From positions 1 to 64,000 of IMG/VR virus record IMGVR_UViG_3300021963_000047: 64,000 nt of DNA; one strand, 5' to 3'. Below, one piece after another: positions 16,012 to 22,936 of this stretch. The DNA is from a virus. Position 1 is the stretch's first letter; each line of letters opens with the position of its first letter. Under the pieces are notes generated by a model. That model was not told where the DNA came from and ran no database searches. It saw only the letters and a program-made list of their open reading frames with translations. A program made the position numbers and the translations under genes.

Positions 16012-16419
16012 TTAGCTCTTCTCCTGTTGAACTTCAAACATAGAAGATATTACCTCATTTCTTAAAAGAAGTACACCGCTATCTTCGTCATGATTAAAAA
16101 GGTTCTCGGCAAGTGTTTGCATAGGATGATCTATACCATAATGCTTAAGCATAATAGATCTAAGCGCTTCGACTAGAAATGCACCATCTTTCACATTGTT
16201 TACTTCACCGGTCTCTTCATCATCTACAAAGTCAAAACCAGCAGTAGCCATCTGATTAAAGATTATTGGTACCATAGTAGACAACACTTCTTGGATGTGA
16301 AGGTGTTTTATATTGTCTACTCTTTGAACTATTTCTTTTTCGTCTTTCGGTATTTCCCTTGTAGTGCCGGGAAATTGTATAACATTATTTTTATTCTGTA
16401 ACTCTATTACATTTGCCAT
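16012..16419 (-). CDS. Unknown 135-aa protein
   Basis: Soluble, acidic, helical C-terminal part (LVEALRSIMLKHYGI, LAENLF). It begins behind AAGGAAAA and has a late TATAAATA box 30 bases upstream. Similar-sized proteins next to RNase H are conserved in cyanophages. No family name recognised. Confidence 0.65.
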   Translation of the reverse strand: MANVIELQNKNNVIQFPGTTREIPKDEKEIVQRVDNIKHLHIQEVLSTMVPIIFNQMATAGFDFVDDEETGEVNNVKDGAFLVEALRSIMLKHYGIDHPMQTLAENLFNHDEDSGVLLLRNEVISSMFEVQQEKS

Positions 16420-16448
16420 ATGTTTTCCTTAAAAAGGATATCATGGGA

Positions 16449-16456
16449 TATTTATA
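16449..16456 (-). promoter_or_regulatory. Late promoter box TATAAATA (leftward)
   Basis: Perfect box on the minus strand (TATTTATA on the plus strand), with predicted start near 16443 and the ATG of the 135-aa gene at 16419. It would also serve rnh and downstream genes. Confidence 0.55.
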
Positions 16457-16458
16457 TT

Positions 16459-17424
16459 TCAAGTAGTTCTATAGACCCACGTAGGCTTAGGAAATTCTCT
16501 TGGTTCATTCAGGAGACTTCTGATAAGAGCAGACCATTGGTGTTTTCTACCTTCCCAATTATAGAAACCATCTGTATAAGACTTCTGAAAATCAAGTTTA
16601 TTTTGCACATGATTATCATTAATACTTCTAATTGCATCTGAAAGAATCATGTGAAATGTTCCAGCATGTTCTGATGGATTTTCATTCCACTGATACATAT
16701 AAGTCCAATTTGCTGCAGTCTCTGAAAGAGCAGCAAAATTAGGATGAACACAAACAAGTCTAGCACTCATAGCCTCAAGAAGGCAGAGGCAAGACGTCTC
16801 AGGCCAGATAGAAGGATAAGCAAAAATATGAGCAGATTTAAGAGCTTCTCTTAAATCTTGATTGGTAACAGTACCATGATAGTTGATCTTAGGGTGTGCC
16901 TTACAACGTTCAAAGAGTTCTTGATATGGTTCATCACGTTGTTCCCACCCATAAAGCTTGAAAGAAGAATATACATCGAGCTCAATATTATCAAACTCTT
17001 CACATAGCTTTTCAAATACTGGCACTAGAATCTGCAATCCACGATGTGGTGTGGGTGTATAGATTAATTTGATTTTATCTTTTGGTTTTTCATGTGGTTC
17101 AATAGGTGTGATGGCATTCTGCATGACTACACACTTAGACCAAGGAATATTATAATGACTTATGTATGCTTGCATCTGCCAATTAGAGACGAACACAATC
17201 TTATGGAACCGATCGTGTCCGCCATTCTTTAGATGTTCTGATTCAGGATCACCAGGAAGATCATGTTGCCAAAGGATTCTAACTTTAGTTTCATCCAACT
17301 CTCTTACACGAGACGGAATGATTTGACACTGATCGAGAAGTTCTTTATCAATGCTCTGATGGAGTCTTTCCATCATGAGTTCAGTGCCACCCTTAGCATT
17401 AGCAGACAGTTCATTCACTTCCAT
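16459..17424 (-). CDS. Glycosyltransferase, GT4-like (GT-B fold)
   Basis: 321 aa. The N-lobe contains GGTELMMERLH and FVSNWQ; the C-lobe begins at LIYTPTPHRGLQIL and carries YPSIWPETSCLCLLEAMS, the EX7E-type nucleotide-sugar site of GT4 enzymes. It is short at the N-terminus compared with cellular GT4 proteins. Possible targets are host surface sugars, phage DNA bases or structural proteins; the sequence does not say. It lies just downstream of speD in one transcript direction. Confidence 0.85.
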   Translation of the reverse strand: MEVNELSANAKGGTELMMERLHQSIDKELLDQCQIIPSRVRELDETKVRILWQHDLPGDPESEHLKNGGHDRFHKIVFVSNWQMQAYISHYNIPWSKCVVMQNAITPIEPHEKPKDKIKLIYTPTPHRGLQILVPVFEKLCEEFDNIELDVYSSFKLYGWEQRDEPYQELFERCKAHPKINYHGTVTNQDLREALKSAHIFAYPSIWPETSCLCLLEAMSARLVCVHPNFAALSETAANWTYMYQWNENPSEHAGTFHMILSDAIRSINDNHVQNKLDFQKSYTDGFYNWEGRKHQWSALIRSLLNEPREFPKPTWVYRTT

Positions 17425-17444
17425 AATATATTAATCCCTTTTTA

Positions 17445-17810
17445 TTAAGCTTGGCGTGTCAAGAAAGATGGTCTAATTGACTTAGCCTTGAAGTATTGCT
17501 TCACAAGATCGATGACGATCTGGTTGTCATATGGTTTACAAGAAAATACATCGAGGTACATGGCATTGCCACCCTCTTGGTCGTCAGGAACAAAATGAGC
17601 ACAGATGTTTGAGGTCTCAATCAACTGTACAAGAGTGTAACCGGCTTTGTTTCCGCTACCGAAGCTAACGATTTGTGGTTCACCATAAGCAACCATATCT
17701 ATATCATTAACTAATTGCTTTGTAAATCTATAAATTGTATCGTAATCATTGATAGCGTGTGCATCAAGATCGGCGCAGTCTAATACGAGATGATAACCCC
17801 AATATGCCAT
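17445..17810 (-). CDS. speD: S-adenosylmethionine decarboxylase (SpeD/SpeH type)
   Basis: 121 aa, class 1B size. YHLVLDCADLD near the N-terminus, LIETSNICAHF at the self-cleavage region (Ser in TS, corresponding to the pyruvoyl-forming Ser) and AMYLDVFSCKPYD match the prokaryotic family. The enzyme supplies decarboxylated SAM for spermidine synthesis. Marine T4-like cyanophages also carry speD. RBS AGGAG precedes the start; a hairpin lies in the leader. Confidence 0.9.
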   Translation of the reverse strand: MAYWGYHLVLDCADLDAHAINDYDTIYRFTKQLVNDIDMVAYGEPQIVSFGSGNKAGYTLVQLIETSNICAHFVPDDQEGGNAMYLDVFSCKPYDNQIVIDLVKQYFKAKSIRPSFLTRQA

Positions 17811-17833
17811 GTCATTTGAACTCCTATGATTAG

Positions 17834-17863
17834 AAAAAAGAAAGCTCTTCTTTCGAAGAGCCT
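17834..17863 (-). terminator. Leftward hairpin with T-run
   Basis: Stem GCTCTTC/GAAGAGC (17844-17850 and 17855-17861) with a four-base loop; reading leftward it is followed by TTTCTTTTTTCT. Typical intrinsic terminator after the DUF2693 gene and before speD. Confidence 0.75.
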
Positions 17864-17866
17864 TGT

Positions 17867-17874
17867 TATTTATT
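17867..17874 (-). promoter_or_regulatory. Possible late box AATAAATA before speD
   Basis: Minus-strand AATAAATA overlapping the DUF2693 stop. A transcript starting about 6 bases later would begin with the hairpin stem and run into speD. Weak evidence alone, but the placement would explain how speD is expressed beyond the terminator. Confidence 0.35.
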
Positions 17875-18145
17875 CATATCCCTCGATGTACTGTGCACTG
17901 AGGATATTCTCTAGTCGGAATGACCGCCAACCTAGATCATTGATTGACCAGACTGGAAGCACATCCGGATTTTCTTTTCGATGTGTCTCAGCAGCTTCGA
18001 GATCTTCATTCTTCATCTGCGGAGGCATATACTTAGGATTGAGAGTAGCACGCATAGTACGCAGTGAACCATCAACTTTAGTAAACGTAAGATCAACAGC
18101 TCCCTTCTTAAGGAGCTTCACCATTTCTTCACGATCAGTAACCAT
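17870..18145 (-). CDS. DUF2693 / SH3-fold small protein
   Basis: 91 aa. An N-terminal helix (REEMVKLLKKG) is followed by LTFTKVDGSLRTMRATLNP and a C-terminal PVWSINDLGWRSFRLENI, the pattern of the DUF2693 proteins that occur with many T-even-like phages. Likely a small beta-barrel with nucleic-acid or protein binding. Its ATG overlaps the stop of the glutaredoxin gene. Confidence 0.75.
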   Translation of the reverse strand: MVTDREEMVKLLKKGAVDLTFTKVDGSLRTMRATLNPKYMPPQMKNEDLEAAETHRKENPDVLPVWSINDLGWRSFRLENILSAQYIEGYE

Positions 18146-18405
18146 TATTTTTCCTCGTTCAAAAGCTTTCGCGTATCAAGAGATTCTTCAGTCAAGATCT
18201 TGCTCAACTCAGTGAATCCGCCGATGTGATAACCATCGATGACAACTACAGGAAAAGACCTAGCGTTAGGAAACTTTTCAAGCAGTTGTTCTCTGGTATA
18301 ATCTACACCAAGTTTATGTTCTGTAAACTGTTTATTTCTAGTAGTCAGCAGACTCTTAGCAGATACACAGTGAACGCAGTTATCTTTGCTATAAATTTCA
18401 ATCAA
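18145..18405 (-). CDS. grx: Glutaredoxin, TTG start
   Basis: I choose TTG at 18405 because GGAGAG lies 6 bases upstream and the protein then begins directly at the first beta strand (IEIYSKDNCVHC), giving 86 aa. The active site is CVHC, with the cis-Pro in SFPVV and IGGFTEL for glutathione binding. It would reduce ribonucleotide reductase. An ATG start 48 bases further upstream adds residues that belong to the overlapping 35-aa gene's region and no domain. Confidence 0.85.
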   Translation of the reverse strand: MIEIYSKDNCVHCVSAKSLLTTRNKQFTEHKLGVDYTREQLLEKFPNARSFPVVVIDGYHIGGFTELSKILTEESLDTRKLLNEEK

Positions 18406-18505
18406 GTCGTTCTCTCCAATATTCCAATACGTCAGCCCATATGGTAGGATCATATCCGGCTGCGATCATGTCTTCTTCAACGAGGATTTCGAGGTCGCTC
18501 TTCAT
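18398..18505 (-). CDS. 35-aa acidic peptide overlapping glutaredoxin start
   Basis: ATG at 18505 behind AGGAGA; stop TGA at 18398-18400, overlapping the first 8 bases of glutaredoxin. The peptide is acidic and helical (SDLEILVEEDMIAAGY, LEYWRERLD). Its reading frame and overlap suggest a translated, coupled gene. No known family. Confidence 0.6.
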   Translation of the reverse strand: MKSDLEILVEEDMIAAGYDPTIWADVLEYWRERLD

Positions 18506-18526
18506 TATATATCTCCTAGAGAAAGA

Positions 18527-18546
18527 GAGGCTGCTTACGCAGCCTC
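18527..18546 (-). terminator. Hairpin overlapping the DUF932 stop codon
   Basis: Perfect 8-bp stem GAGGCTGC/GCAGCCTC with loop GTAA; reading leftward the loop contains part of the TAA stop of the DUF932 gene and the stem is followed by TCTTTCTCT. The T-run is interrupted, so it may be a partial terminator or 3'-end stabiliser. Confidence 0.6.
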
Positions 18547-19494
18547 CGCCATTTCGATTGCAGTCTCAAGAGCCTGAGTCTTGAGGTTACGGTTGGTGCC
18601 GAACCATGAAGAGGCAAGGCGGGTATCTTGATTACGACCCATGACGTGATCAGTCATGAAGGTAACCGTATTGAAAGCCTGCCACCAAGTGCCCTGAGCA
18701 TACTCTGCACCGGGCTGCTGGTCAAGCAACTCAAGAGCGATACCAGCATTCTTGGAAAGCTCTTTCTTGGTGTTGTCGGTAACACCGGTAACAGGGAAGA
18801 TACGCTTGAAGTAGTCAACGATGGACTCATCATTAAACTTCTTGGAGCCAAGGAAGCCAGCCATTTCTTTGTACTGGGCAAGCTTGTCAGCAGCAATGCC
18901 AAGCATCATCTTGACGTTGTCAGGATCGAACTTGGTACGGTGAGAGATCTTAGCCATACGCTCAACCGCAGAGTTAAGCGAGAGGGTCAGAGTGTTATTG
19001 CACACCACACGGATAGGCGTGAAGCGCACGTCAGTGGAGAATCCATACTTGTGGAAGTTCGAGAACAAGAGGTAGGACTCAACTACGTCACCCTTGAACA
19101 GCTCGAAAGATTCCTTGACTTTGGCCAAGCCCCACACGATCTGGCCATCACGGAGAGAGCCAGCAGTGTGCATCTCCATATCACCAGAGAGGACGAAGTC
19201 ATTGAAGAAGTCAAAAGCTTCTTGGTTCTGGACCTCGTTCCAGTCATCAGAGACGACGTCGATGATCTTGTCGTCAATGTTACGGACCAGTGCCGAGCGG
19301 CCAACCGGAACTTTCTTGCCGGCAACCTCAGCGAAGGCCGGAACCTTTGTGACGGTCCAGTCAAGGCCGGCTGCCTCGAGCATCTGGGCAGGGGTCAGGT
19401 CGGCAGGAACCTTAGTACCAAGGCCGTGCCAAGGGGTCTCACCAGCGTAGGCCATCTGAGCCTTACCGTTGAGCATCTCAATCATGTGTGCCAT
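18535..19494 (-). CDS. DUF932 phage/plasmid-like protein
   Basis: 319 aa. ETPWHGLGTKV near the N-terminus, DWNEVQNQEAFDFF, and RVVCNNTLTLSL are the hallmarks of the DUF932/TIGR03299 family found in phages and plasmids. No activity is established. The gene is visibly richer in G and C than its neighbours to the left (many GCC, GTC and CTC codons), hinting at recent acquisition or high expression. Preceded by AGGAG and a leftward sigma70-like promoter. Confidence 0.85.
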   Translation of the reverse strand: MAHMIEMLNGKAQMAYAGETPWHGLGTKVPADLTPAQMLEAAGLDWTVTKVPAFAEVAGKKVPVGRSALVRNIDDKIIDVVSDDWNEVQNQEAFDFFNDFVLSGDMEMHTAGSLRDGQIVWGLAKVKESFELFKGDVVESYLLFSNFHKYGFSTDVRFTPIRVVCNNTLTLSLNSAVERMAKISHRTKFDPDNVKMMLGIAADKLAQYKEMAGFLGSKKFNDESIVDYFKRIFPVTGVTDNTKKELSKNAGIALELLDQQPGAEYAQGTWWQAFNTVTFMTDHVMGRNQDTRLASSWFGTNRNLKTQALETAIEMAEAA

Positions 19495-19545
19495 GCTATA
19501 TACTCCTGTGTGATTGGTTAGTGTCTGTATTCAGCTTACTTTCTG

Positions 19546-19573
19546 ATAATACCAAGTCCTCATCATTTGTAAA
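19546..19573 (-). promoter_or_regulatory. Leftward sigma70-like promoter for DUF932 gene
   Basis: On the minus strand TTTACA (19568-19573), 16-base spacer, TATTAT (19546-19551). The start codon of the DUF932 gene is 52 bases downstream. Confidence 0.65.
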
Positions 19574-19607
19574 CAGCTAAAATCACTTTTTTCGAAAAAA
19601 AAATCGG

Positions 19608-19635
19608 TTTACTTTGCCGGTCCCTGTGGTAGTAT
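19608..19635 (+). promoter_or_regulatory. Weak rightward sigma70-like promoter
   Basis: TTTACT (19608-19613), 16-base spacer, TAGTAT (19630-19635) followed by ATAC. Lies upstream of the stronger rightward promoter at 19670 and could act in tandem with it. Confidence 0.35.
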
Positions 19636-19669
19636 ATACATATGGTCAATGAGGCAGCGAAAATACCAG

Positions 19670-19697
19670 TTGACATTTTTCCCTGCTTTGGTATAAT
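19670..19697 (+). promoter_or_regulatory. Perfect-consensus sigma70 promoter
   Basis: TTGACA (19670-19675), 16-base spacer, TATAAT (19692-19697). Both hexamers are exact. The first gene starts at 19720. With the leftward promoter at 19546-19573 it makes a divergent early-promoter region. Confidence 0.88.
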
Positions 19698-19719
19698 AAT
19701 CTTATAAGAGGTGATAATC

Positions 19720-20853
19720 ATGGCTAAAGCAGCACGTAGACCGGCGCTCAATGCACGCGCCAAAGTAAAGAAGCCACGGGTCACACGATCTGAGGCATAC
19801 TTGGTCAATCTCAAGTACATGGGCGATGAGCCTGAACTCCGTGGCCAATTGTCAGATTCACAACTTGGTAAGGCTCTTAATTGGTATAATGCCATGTGCT
19901 CTACGTCAGAGTACAAAGAGTACACGCGTGACTATCTTAAGTCTCTCAAACGTGATCGTGAAGCTAAGCAAGTCATGCGAGTGCCTGACCAATATTTTCC
20001 TACCACGATCGGTTCCATCTCACGTCTCTTGTCTCGTGGTTGTACTGTGCAAGATAGCACCATGTCTTTCTTTGAGTCCAAGCTTAAAGAAGCATTGTCT
20101 CGTGTTATCGAAGTAGAAAAGTCAGAGACTCCCGTTGAGAAAGTTTCTATTCAAGATCGTATGAAAGAACGTGCCAACGATATCATCGGCGACATCGAAG
20201 AGATCATCGACTCTGGTGTAGAATTCTCTCTGTACGATCATCTCCAGAAAAACCAGATACCTGCTATGTATGCTACCAAGATCATCGACCATTATCGTCC
20301 GTGGCTCGAAGAACTTTGTGAAGCACACGAAGGTAAATGTGATCAGCTCAAAGAAGCTTATAAGCACCTTACTAAGAAGCAGCTTGAAGCTCGTGTGTTG
20401 TTCATCAACTCATTGATCGAAGATGCTGAACGTTATGGTGACGTTACTAAAAAGCTTCGAGCTCCTCGTAAGCCTCGTGCTGTATCTGCTGAGAAGAAGC
20501 TTAAGAACTTTATCTACATGAAAGAAAGCAATGAGTACAAGATTGCTTCTATCTCTCCTGATAAAGTCTTAGGTGCTCAGGAGCTTTGGACTTTCAATAC
20601 GAAGTATAAGCTGCTGACGGTGTTCCGTGCACGTGGACCGGCAGGTCTCGACGTCAAGCGAACCACTATCATCGGCTATGATGAGTCTACAACAATGACT
20701 AAGCGTTGTGGTCGTAAGCCAGAATACTTCGTTGACAAAGTTCTAAACGGTGGTAAGCTGGTCTTGAGAAAACTGATGGATGAAGCTAAGGGTGATGCAC
20801 CCCTAGCAGCACGCATCAACGAACACACAATCCTTTTGAAGGTGGTATCATGA
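19720..20853 (+). CDS. Unknown 377-aa basic protein
   Basis: ATG at 19720 is chosen because AGAGG lies just upstream; the longer GTG start at 19711 overlaps that site. The N-terminus is very basic (AKAARRPALNARAKVKKPRV), there is a helical middle, and the C-terminal half is again Lys/Arg-rich with KYKLLTVFRARGP. Residue composition suggests nucleic-acid binding. It is the first gene behind a perfect promoter, so it should be expressed early and strongly. No family recognised. It overlaps the next gene by 4 bases. Confidence 0.7.
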   Translation: MAKAARRPALNARAKVKKPRVTRSEAYLVNLKYMGDEPELRGQLSDSQLGKALNWYNAMCSTSEYKEYTRDYLKSLKRDREAKQVMRVPDQYFPTTIGSISRLLSRGCTVQDSTMSFFESKLKEALSRVIEVEKSETPVEKVSIQDRMKERANDIIGDIEEIIDSGVEFSLYDHLQKNQIPAMYATKIIDHYRPWLEELCEAHEGKCDQLKEAYKHLTKKQLEARVLFINSLIEDAERYGDVTKKLRAPRKPRAVSAEKKLKNFIYMKESNEYKIASISPDKVLGAQELWTFNTKYKLLTVFRARGPAGLDVKRTTIIGYDESTTMTKRCGRKPEYFVDKVLNGGKLVLRKLMDEAKGDAPLAARINEHTILLKVVS

Positions 20854-21284
20854 AGATTGTCAATGAATGCAAGATGTTTACGCCTGAACAGCTACAGCTT
20901 CTTGAAAAGAAGTATAACGGCAAGTTTGTGTTTGAGAGTTGTCTTAAAAACAAAGATGGTGGCTGGTGTAATTTTCCAGCCGCTATCTTCTACACTGAAG
21001 AAGCACACCCACAAGGTTCGAACTACTTTGCTATCTGGTTTGATGATGCCGGCCATGTCATGATCTCTAATGGTATCACTGCTACTGAACCATTCTATGG
21101 TATTGTTGTTGATGATACAGCATACTACTCTCGCTATCGTCATGACTATAAAGACTATGGTGGTTTCTTCATCGACGGTGGTCGAGACTATTCACGTTTC
21201 GGCGGATCACGTTTTAAAGATATCAAGAGTTGCACAATGAAAGTAGAAAAAGACAAATTAGCTGTTTACAATGTTAGACAGTAG
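20850..21284 (+). CDS. Unknown 144-aa protein
   Basis: Starts in the previous stop (ATGA). Beta-rich with a Tyr/Gly/Asp-rich C-terminal half (YYSRYRHDYKDYGGFF, GGRDYSRFGGSRF). No known domain. It follows the basic protein and precedes the tmRNA. Confidence 0.6.
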   Translation: MKIVNECKMFTPEQLQLLEKKYNGKFVFESCLKNKDGGWCNFPAAIFYTEEAHPQGSNYFAIWFDDAGHVMISNGITATEPFYGIVVDDTAYYSRYRHDYKDYGGFFIDGGRDYSRFGGSRFKDIKSCTMKVEKDKLAVYNVRQ

Positions 21285-21287
21285 TGG

Positions 21288-21295
21288 TATAAATA
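21288..21295 (+). promoter_or_regulatory. Late promoter box TATAAATA before tmRNA
   Basis: Perfect box 4 bases after the preceding stop. Predicted start near 21301, exactly where the tmRNA precursor seems to begin. Confidence 0.6.
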
Positions 21296-21299
21296 ATCA

Positions 21300-21582
21300 T
21301 GCTGAGGTCGTTGAGGCGTTCAGAATAAACGTTTCGGACGCGGGGGCAGTACCCGCCGCCTCCACCACAGATACATTCTTTGAGGTCTTGGTCGTTACCA
21401 GCATAGCAAAAACGGCGACAGAGTGTATCTTTGATGGGGGCGAAATAGGATCGACGTGCGTAGTAAAGGTACGAAGAGACCGAAAGCAACGTATAGATGC
21501 AAACGATAATGCACCTTTCGCTATGGCAGTAGCTGCCTAAGCATGAGCTCGGTGGGGAGCTTGGAAACAGAATCCCCACCAC
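21300..21582 (+). ncRNA. ssrA: Circularly permuted (two-piece) tmRNA, alphaproteobacterial type
   Basis: The acceptor piece comes first: T arm GCGGG-GGCAGTA-CCCGC (21340-21356) then CGCCTCC and ACCA (21357-21367). After an intervening segment the coding piece begins with GGGGGCGAAATAGGATCGACG (21436 on), whose GGGGGCG pairs with CGCCTCC with one G-T pair. The tag frame at 21499-21540 encodes ANDNAPFAMAVAA and a TAA. A hairpin GGTGGGGA/TCCCCACC (21551-21580) ends it. This order is that of alphaproteobacterial split tmRNA, which rescues stalled ribosomes with SmpB and tags products for ClpXP-type proteolysis. Boundaries of the mature pieces are estimates. Confidence 0.93.
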
Positions 21583-21590
21583 AGTTTATT

Positions 21591-21667
21591 GGTCACTTAG
21601 CTCAGCAGGATAGAGCAACAGCCTTCTAAGCTGTGGGTCGATGGTTCGAATCCATCAGTGATCACCA
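21591..21667 (+). tRNA. tRNA-Arg (anticodon TCT)
   Basis: Acceptor GGTCACT/AGTGATC, anticodon stem ACAGC/GCTGT with loop CTTCTAA (anticodon TCT), T arm GATGG-TTCGAAT-CCATC, encoded ACCA. It reads AGA, the dominant Arg codon in the structural genes. Confidence 0.93.
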
Positions 21668-21683
21668 TTTTAAGGAGCCATAT

Positions 21684-21794
21684 ATGTCTAAGCGTTATGA
21701 TCATTGGTTTTGGAATAGCAGGCTTGTTGATAACATCGCAAGCTTTATCGTAAGGCTAGACACATACATATGGCGTAAGCAATATAATCGTTAA
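21684..21794 (+). CDS. 36-aa peptide between tRNAs
   Basis: ATG at 21684 with AAGGAG at 21672-21677; TAA at 21792-21794. The peptide is Trp/Tyr/Arg-rich (YDHWFWNSRL, YIWRKQYN). Too short to classify; the excellent RBS supports translation. Confidence 0.55.
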   Translation: MSKRYDHWFWNSRLVDNIASFIVRLDTYIWRKQYNR

Positions 21795-21801
21795 AATTTA
21801 C

Positions 21802-21893
21802 GGGGGTGGGTGTTGGTACACGGGAGGGCCTTATAATCCCTTTAGCGCCCGATTAGCGTTCTTGACTCGGTTCGAATCCGGGCACCCCTACCA
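21802..21893 (+). tRNA. tRNA with long variable arm, apparent anticodon TAT
   Basis: Acceptor GGGGGTG/CACCCCT (first pair G-T), D arm GTG/CAC, T arm CTCGG-TTCGAAT-CCGGG, encoded ACCA. The anticodon arm AGGGC-CTTATAA-TCCCT has a C-T mismatch at the loop end and gives anticodon TAT (Ile, AUA). The variable arm is a 5-bp hairpin (AGCGC/GCGTT), normal for Leu/Ser/Tyr rather than Ile. The tRNA is clear; its amino acid is not. Confidence 0.7.
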
Positions 21894-21909
21894 ATTTAGA
21901 AAGTAATCA

Positions 21910-22137
21910 ATGAAAGATCTTATTTTTAATGTGAACTATGTCCAAGAGATTGAGAACTTAGTGAGAGATAAAAACATAGAGTACATCGATGCGATTGTGC
22001 ACTACTGTGAGAAGTCAGGTTTAGAGATTGAGTTCTTGGCTAGTGTTATTAAGAAAGATCCTGTGATGAAATCAAAGCTTCAGTTTGAAGCAGAGAATCT
22101 TAACTTCATGAAAAAGAGTGCAAGACTTCCAATATAG
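21910..22137 (+). CDS. gp33: gp33-like late-transcription co-activator
   Basis: 75 aa. An N-terminal helix (NVNYVQEIENLVRDK) and YIDAIVHYCEKSGLEIE, then LQFEAENLNFMKKSARLPI, resemble cyanophage gp33. In T4 gp33 bridges RNA polymerase to the sliding clamp and, with gp55, activates TATAAATA promoters. Its place before gp59 and gp32 is as in T4. No gp55 is in the window. Confidence 0.7.
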   Translation: MKDLIFNVNYVQEIENLVRDKNIEYIDAIVHYCEKSGLEIEFLASVIKKDPVMKSKLQFEAENLNFMKKSARLPI

Positions 22138-22146
22138 GAGAGTGTA

Positions 22147-22359
22147 ATGCCGTACAAAGAAGTTTGGGTAGATGACGAAGACCTCTCCGATTTTGATGAT
22201 CTAGATCTTATTGATGAATTACGAGGACGTAAATACACTATCTACGGCAAAAAATATGATCTCGTATGGGAACTTTATCAGGCATATCTATTAGATAACG
22301 AAAAAGCTTTTAGAGAATATGTCAAAAAGATATTGATTGAGAATGGATACAGACCGTAA
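22147..22359 (+). CDS. Unknown 70-aa acidic protein
   Basis: Acidic N-terminus (DDEDLSDFDDLDLIDEL) then YTIYGKKYDLVWELYQAYLLDNEKAFREYVKKILIENGY, a helical C-terminus. GGAGAGTGTA precedes the start. It sits between gp33 and gp59; a role with the helicase loader is possible but unsupported. Confidence 0.65.
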   Translation: MPYKEVWVDDEDLSDFDDLDLIDELRGRKYTIYGKKYDLVWELYQAYLLDNEKAFREYVKKILIENGYRP

Positions 22360-22360
22360 G

Positions 22361-22936
22361 ATGTCAGCATTTGAATGTTACAAAGAGTATGTGGCTTTGA
22401 AAAACCACTTTACTCAGAAGAGCTATGACTATATCAAATACAATGGTAAGACGAGTGTAAAGGCTGACTCTTTTAATTCCCGCAAAGATAAGATCTTCTT
22501 TGAGAAACTTGCTAAGCACAAAGATCCTAAAGGATTCTTGATTGCTAACTTAGTAGAAGATGAGAAAGTCTGGATTAAAGACTTAGCGTATAATGAAATA
22601 GCACAGACTAGATACAACGACTGGACAAAAAGAATCCAGTCGTTGACTTATATGTTCAAGACAGAACTATCAAAGCTTAAAGAAAACTTTGATGAGAACT
22701 TCTTGGTAGAAGAGTACGATCATCCACACCTTCTAAAACTTTACCTTCGAAAAGAGATTTCAATAGAGACACTAGTCATCTTGGTTGAAGTGACTGGATG
22801 TTTTAAACATTGGAATAAGAAACTTAAAGACGATCCTATCTGGGATCAAGTTTCTTTTAAGATCAAGAAGTACAGATCTTTCTTGAACTTTGATACAACT
22901 AAAATAAAATCTGTTATAGTTGACAAATTTAGCTAA
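22361..22936 (+). CDS. gp59: gp59-like loader of the replicative helicase
   Basis: Start taken at ATG 22361 so that the protein begins MSAFECYKEYVALKNHF, as in T4-like gp59; in-frame starts at 22337 (TTG) and 22343 (ATG) add only a few residues. 191 aa. The all-helical pattern and motifs YDYIKYNGK and FNSRKDKIFFEKLAK match T4 gp59, which loads gp41 helicase onto gp32-coated forks. Directly upstream of gp32 as in T4. Confidence 0.88.
   Translation: MSAFECYKEYVALKNHFTQKSYDYIKYNGKTSVKADSFNSRKDKIFFEKLAKHKDPKGFLIANLVEDEKVWIKDLAYNEIAQTRYNDWTKRIQSLTYMFKTELSKLKENFDENFLVEEYDHPHLLKLYLRKEISIETLVILVEVTGCFKHWNKKLKDDPIWDQVSFKIKKYRSFLNFDTTKIKSVIVDKFS

Noticed and set aside
18628-19521. 297-aa open frame on the plus strand opposite DUF932
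   Set aside because: It is antisense to a clear DUF932 gene, has no RBS or family motifs, and arises from the GC-rich codon use of the real gene.
21271-21540. 89-aa open frame through the tmRNA region
   Set aside because: It has no RBS and crosses the acceptor end and the intervening segment; only its last 13 codons are real, as the tmRNA tag.
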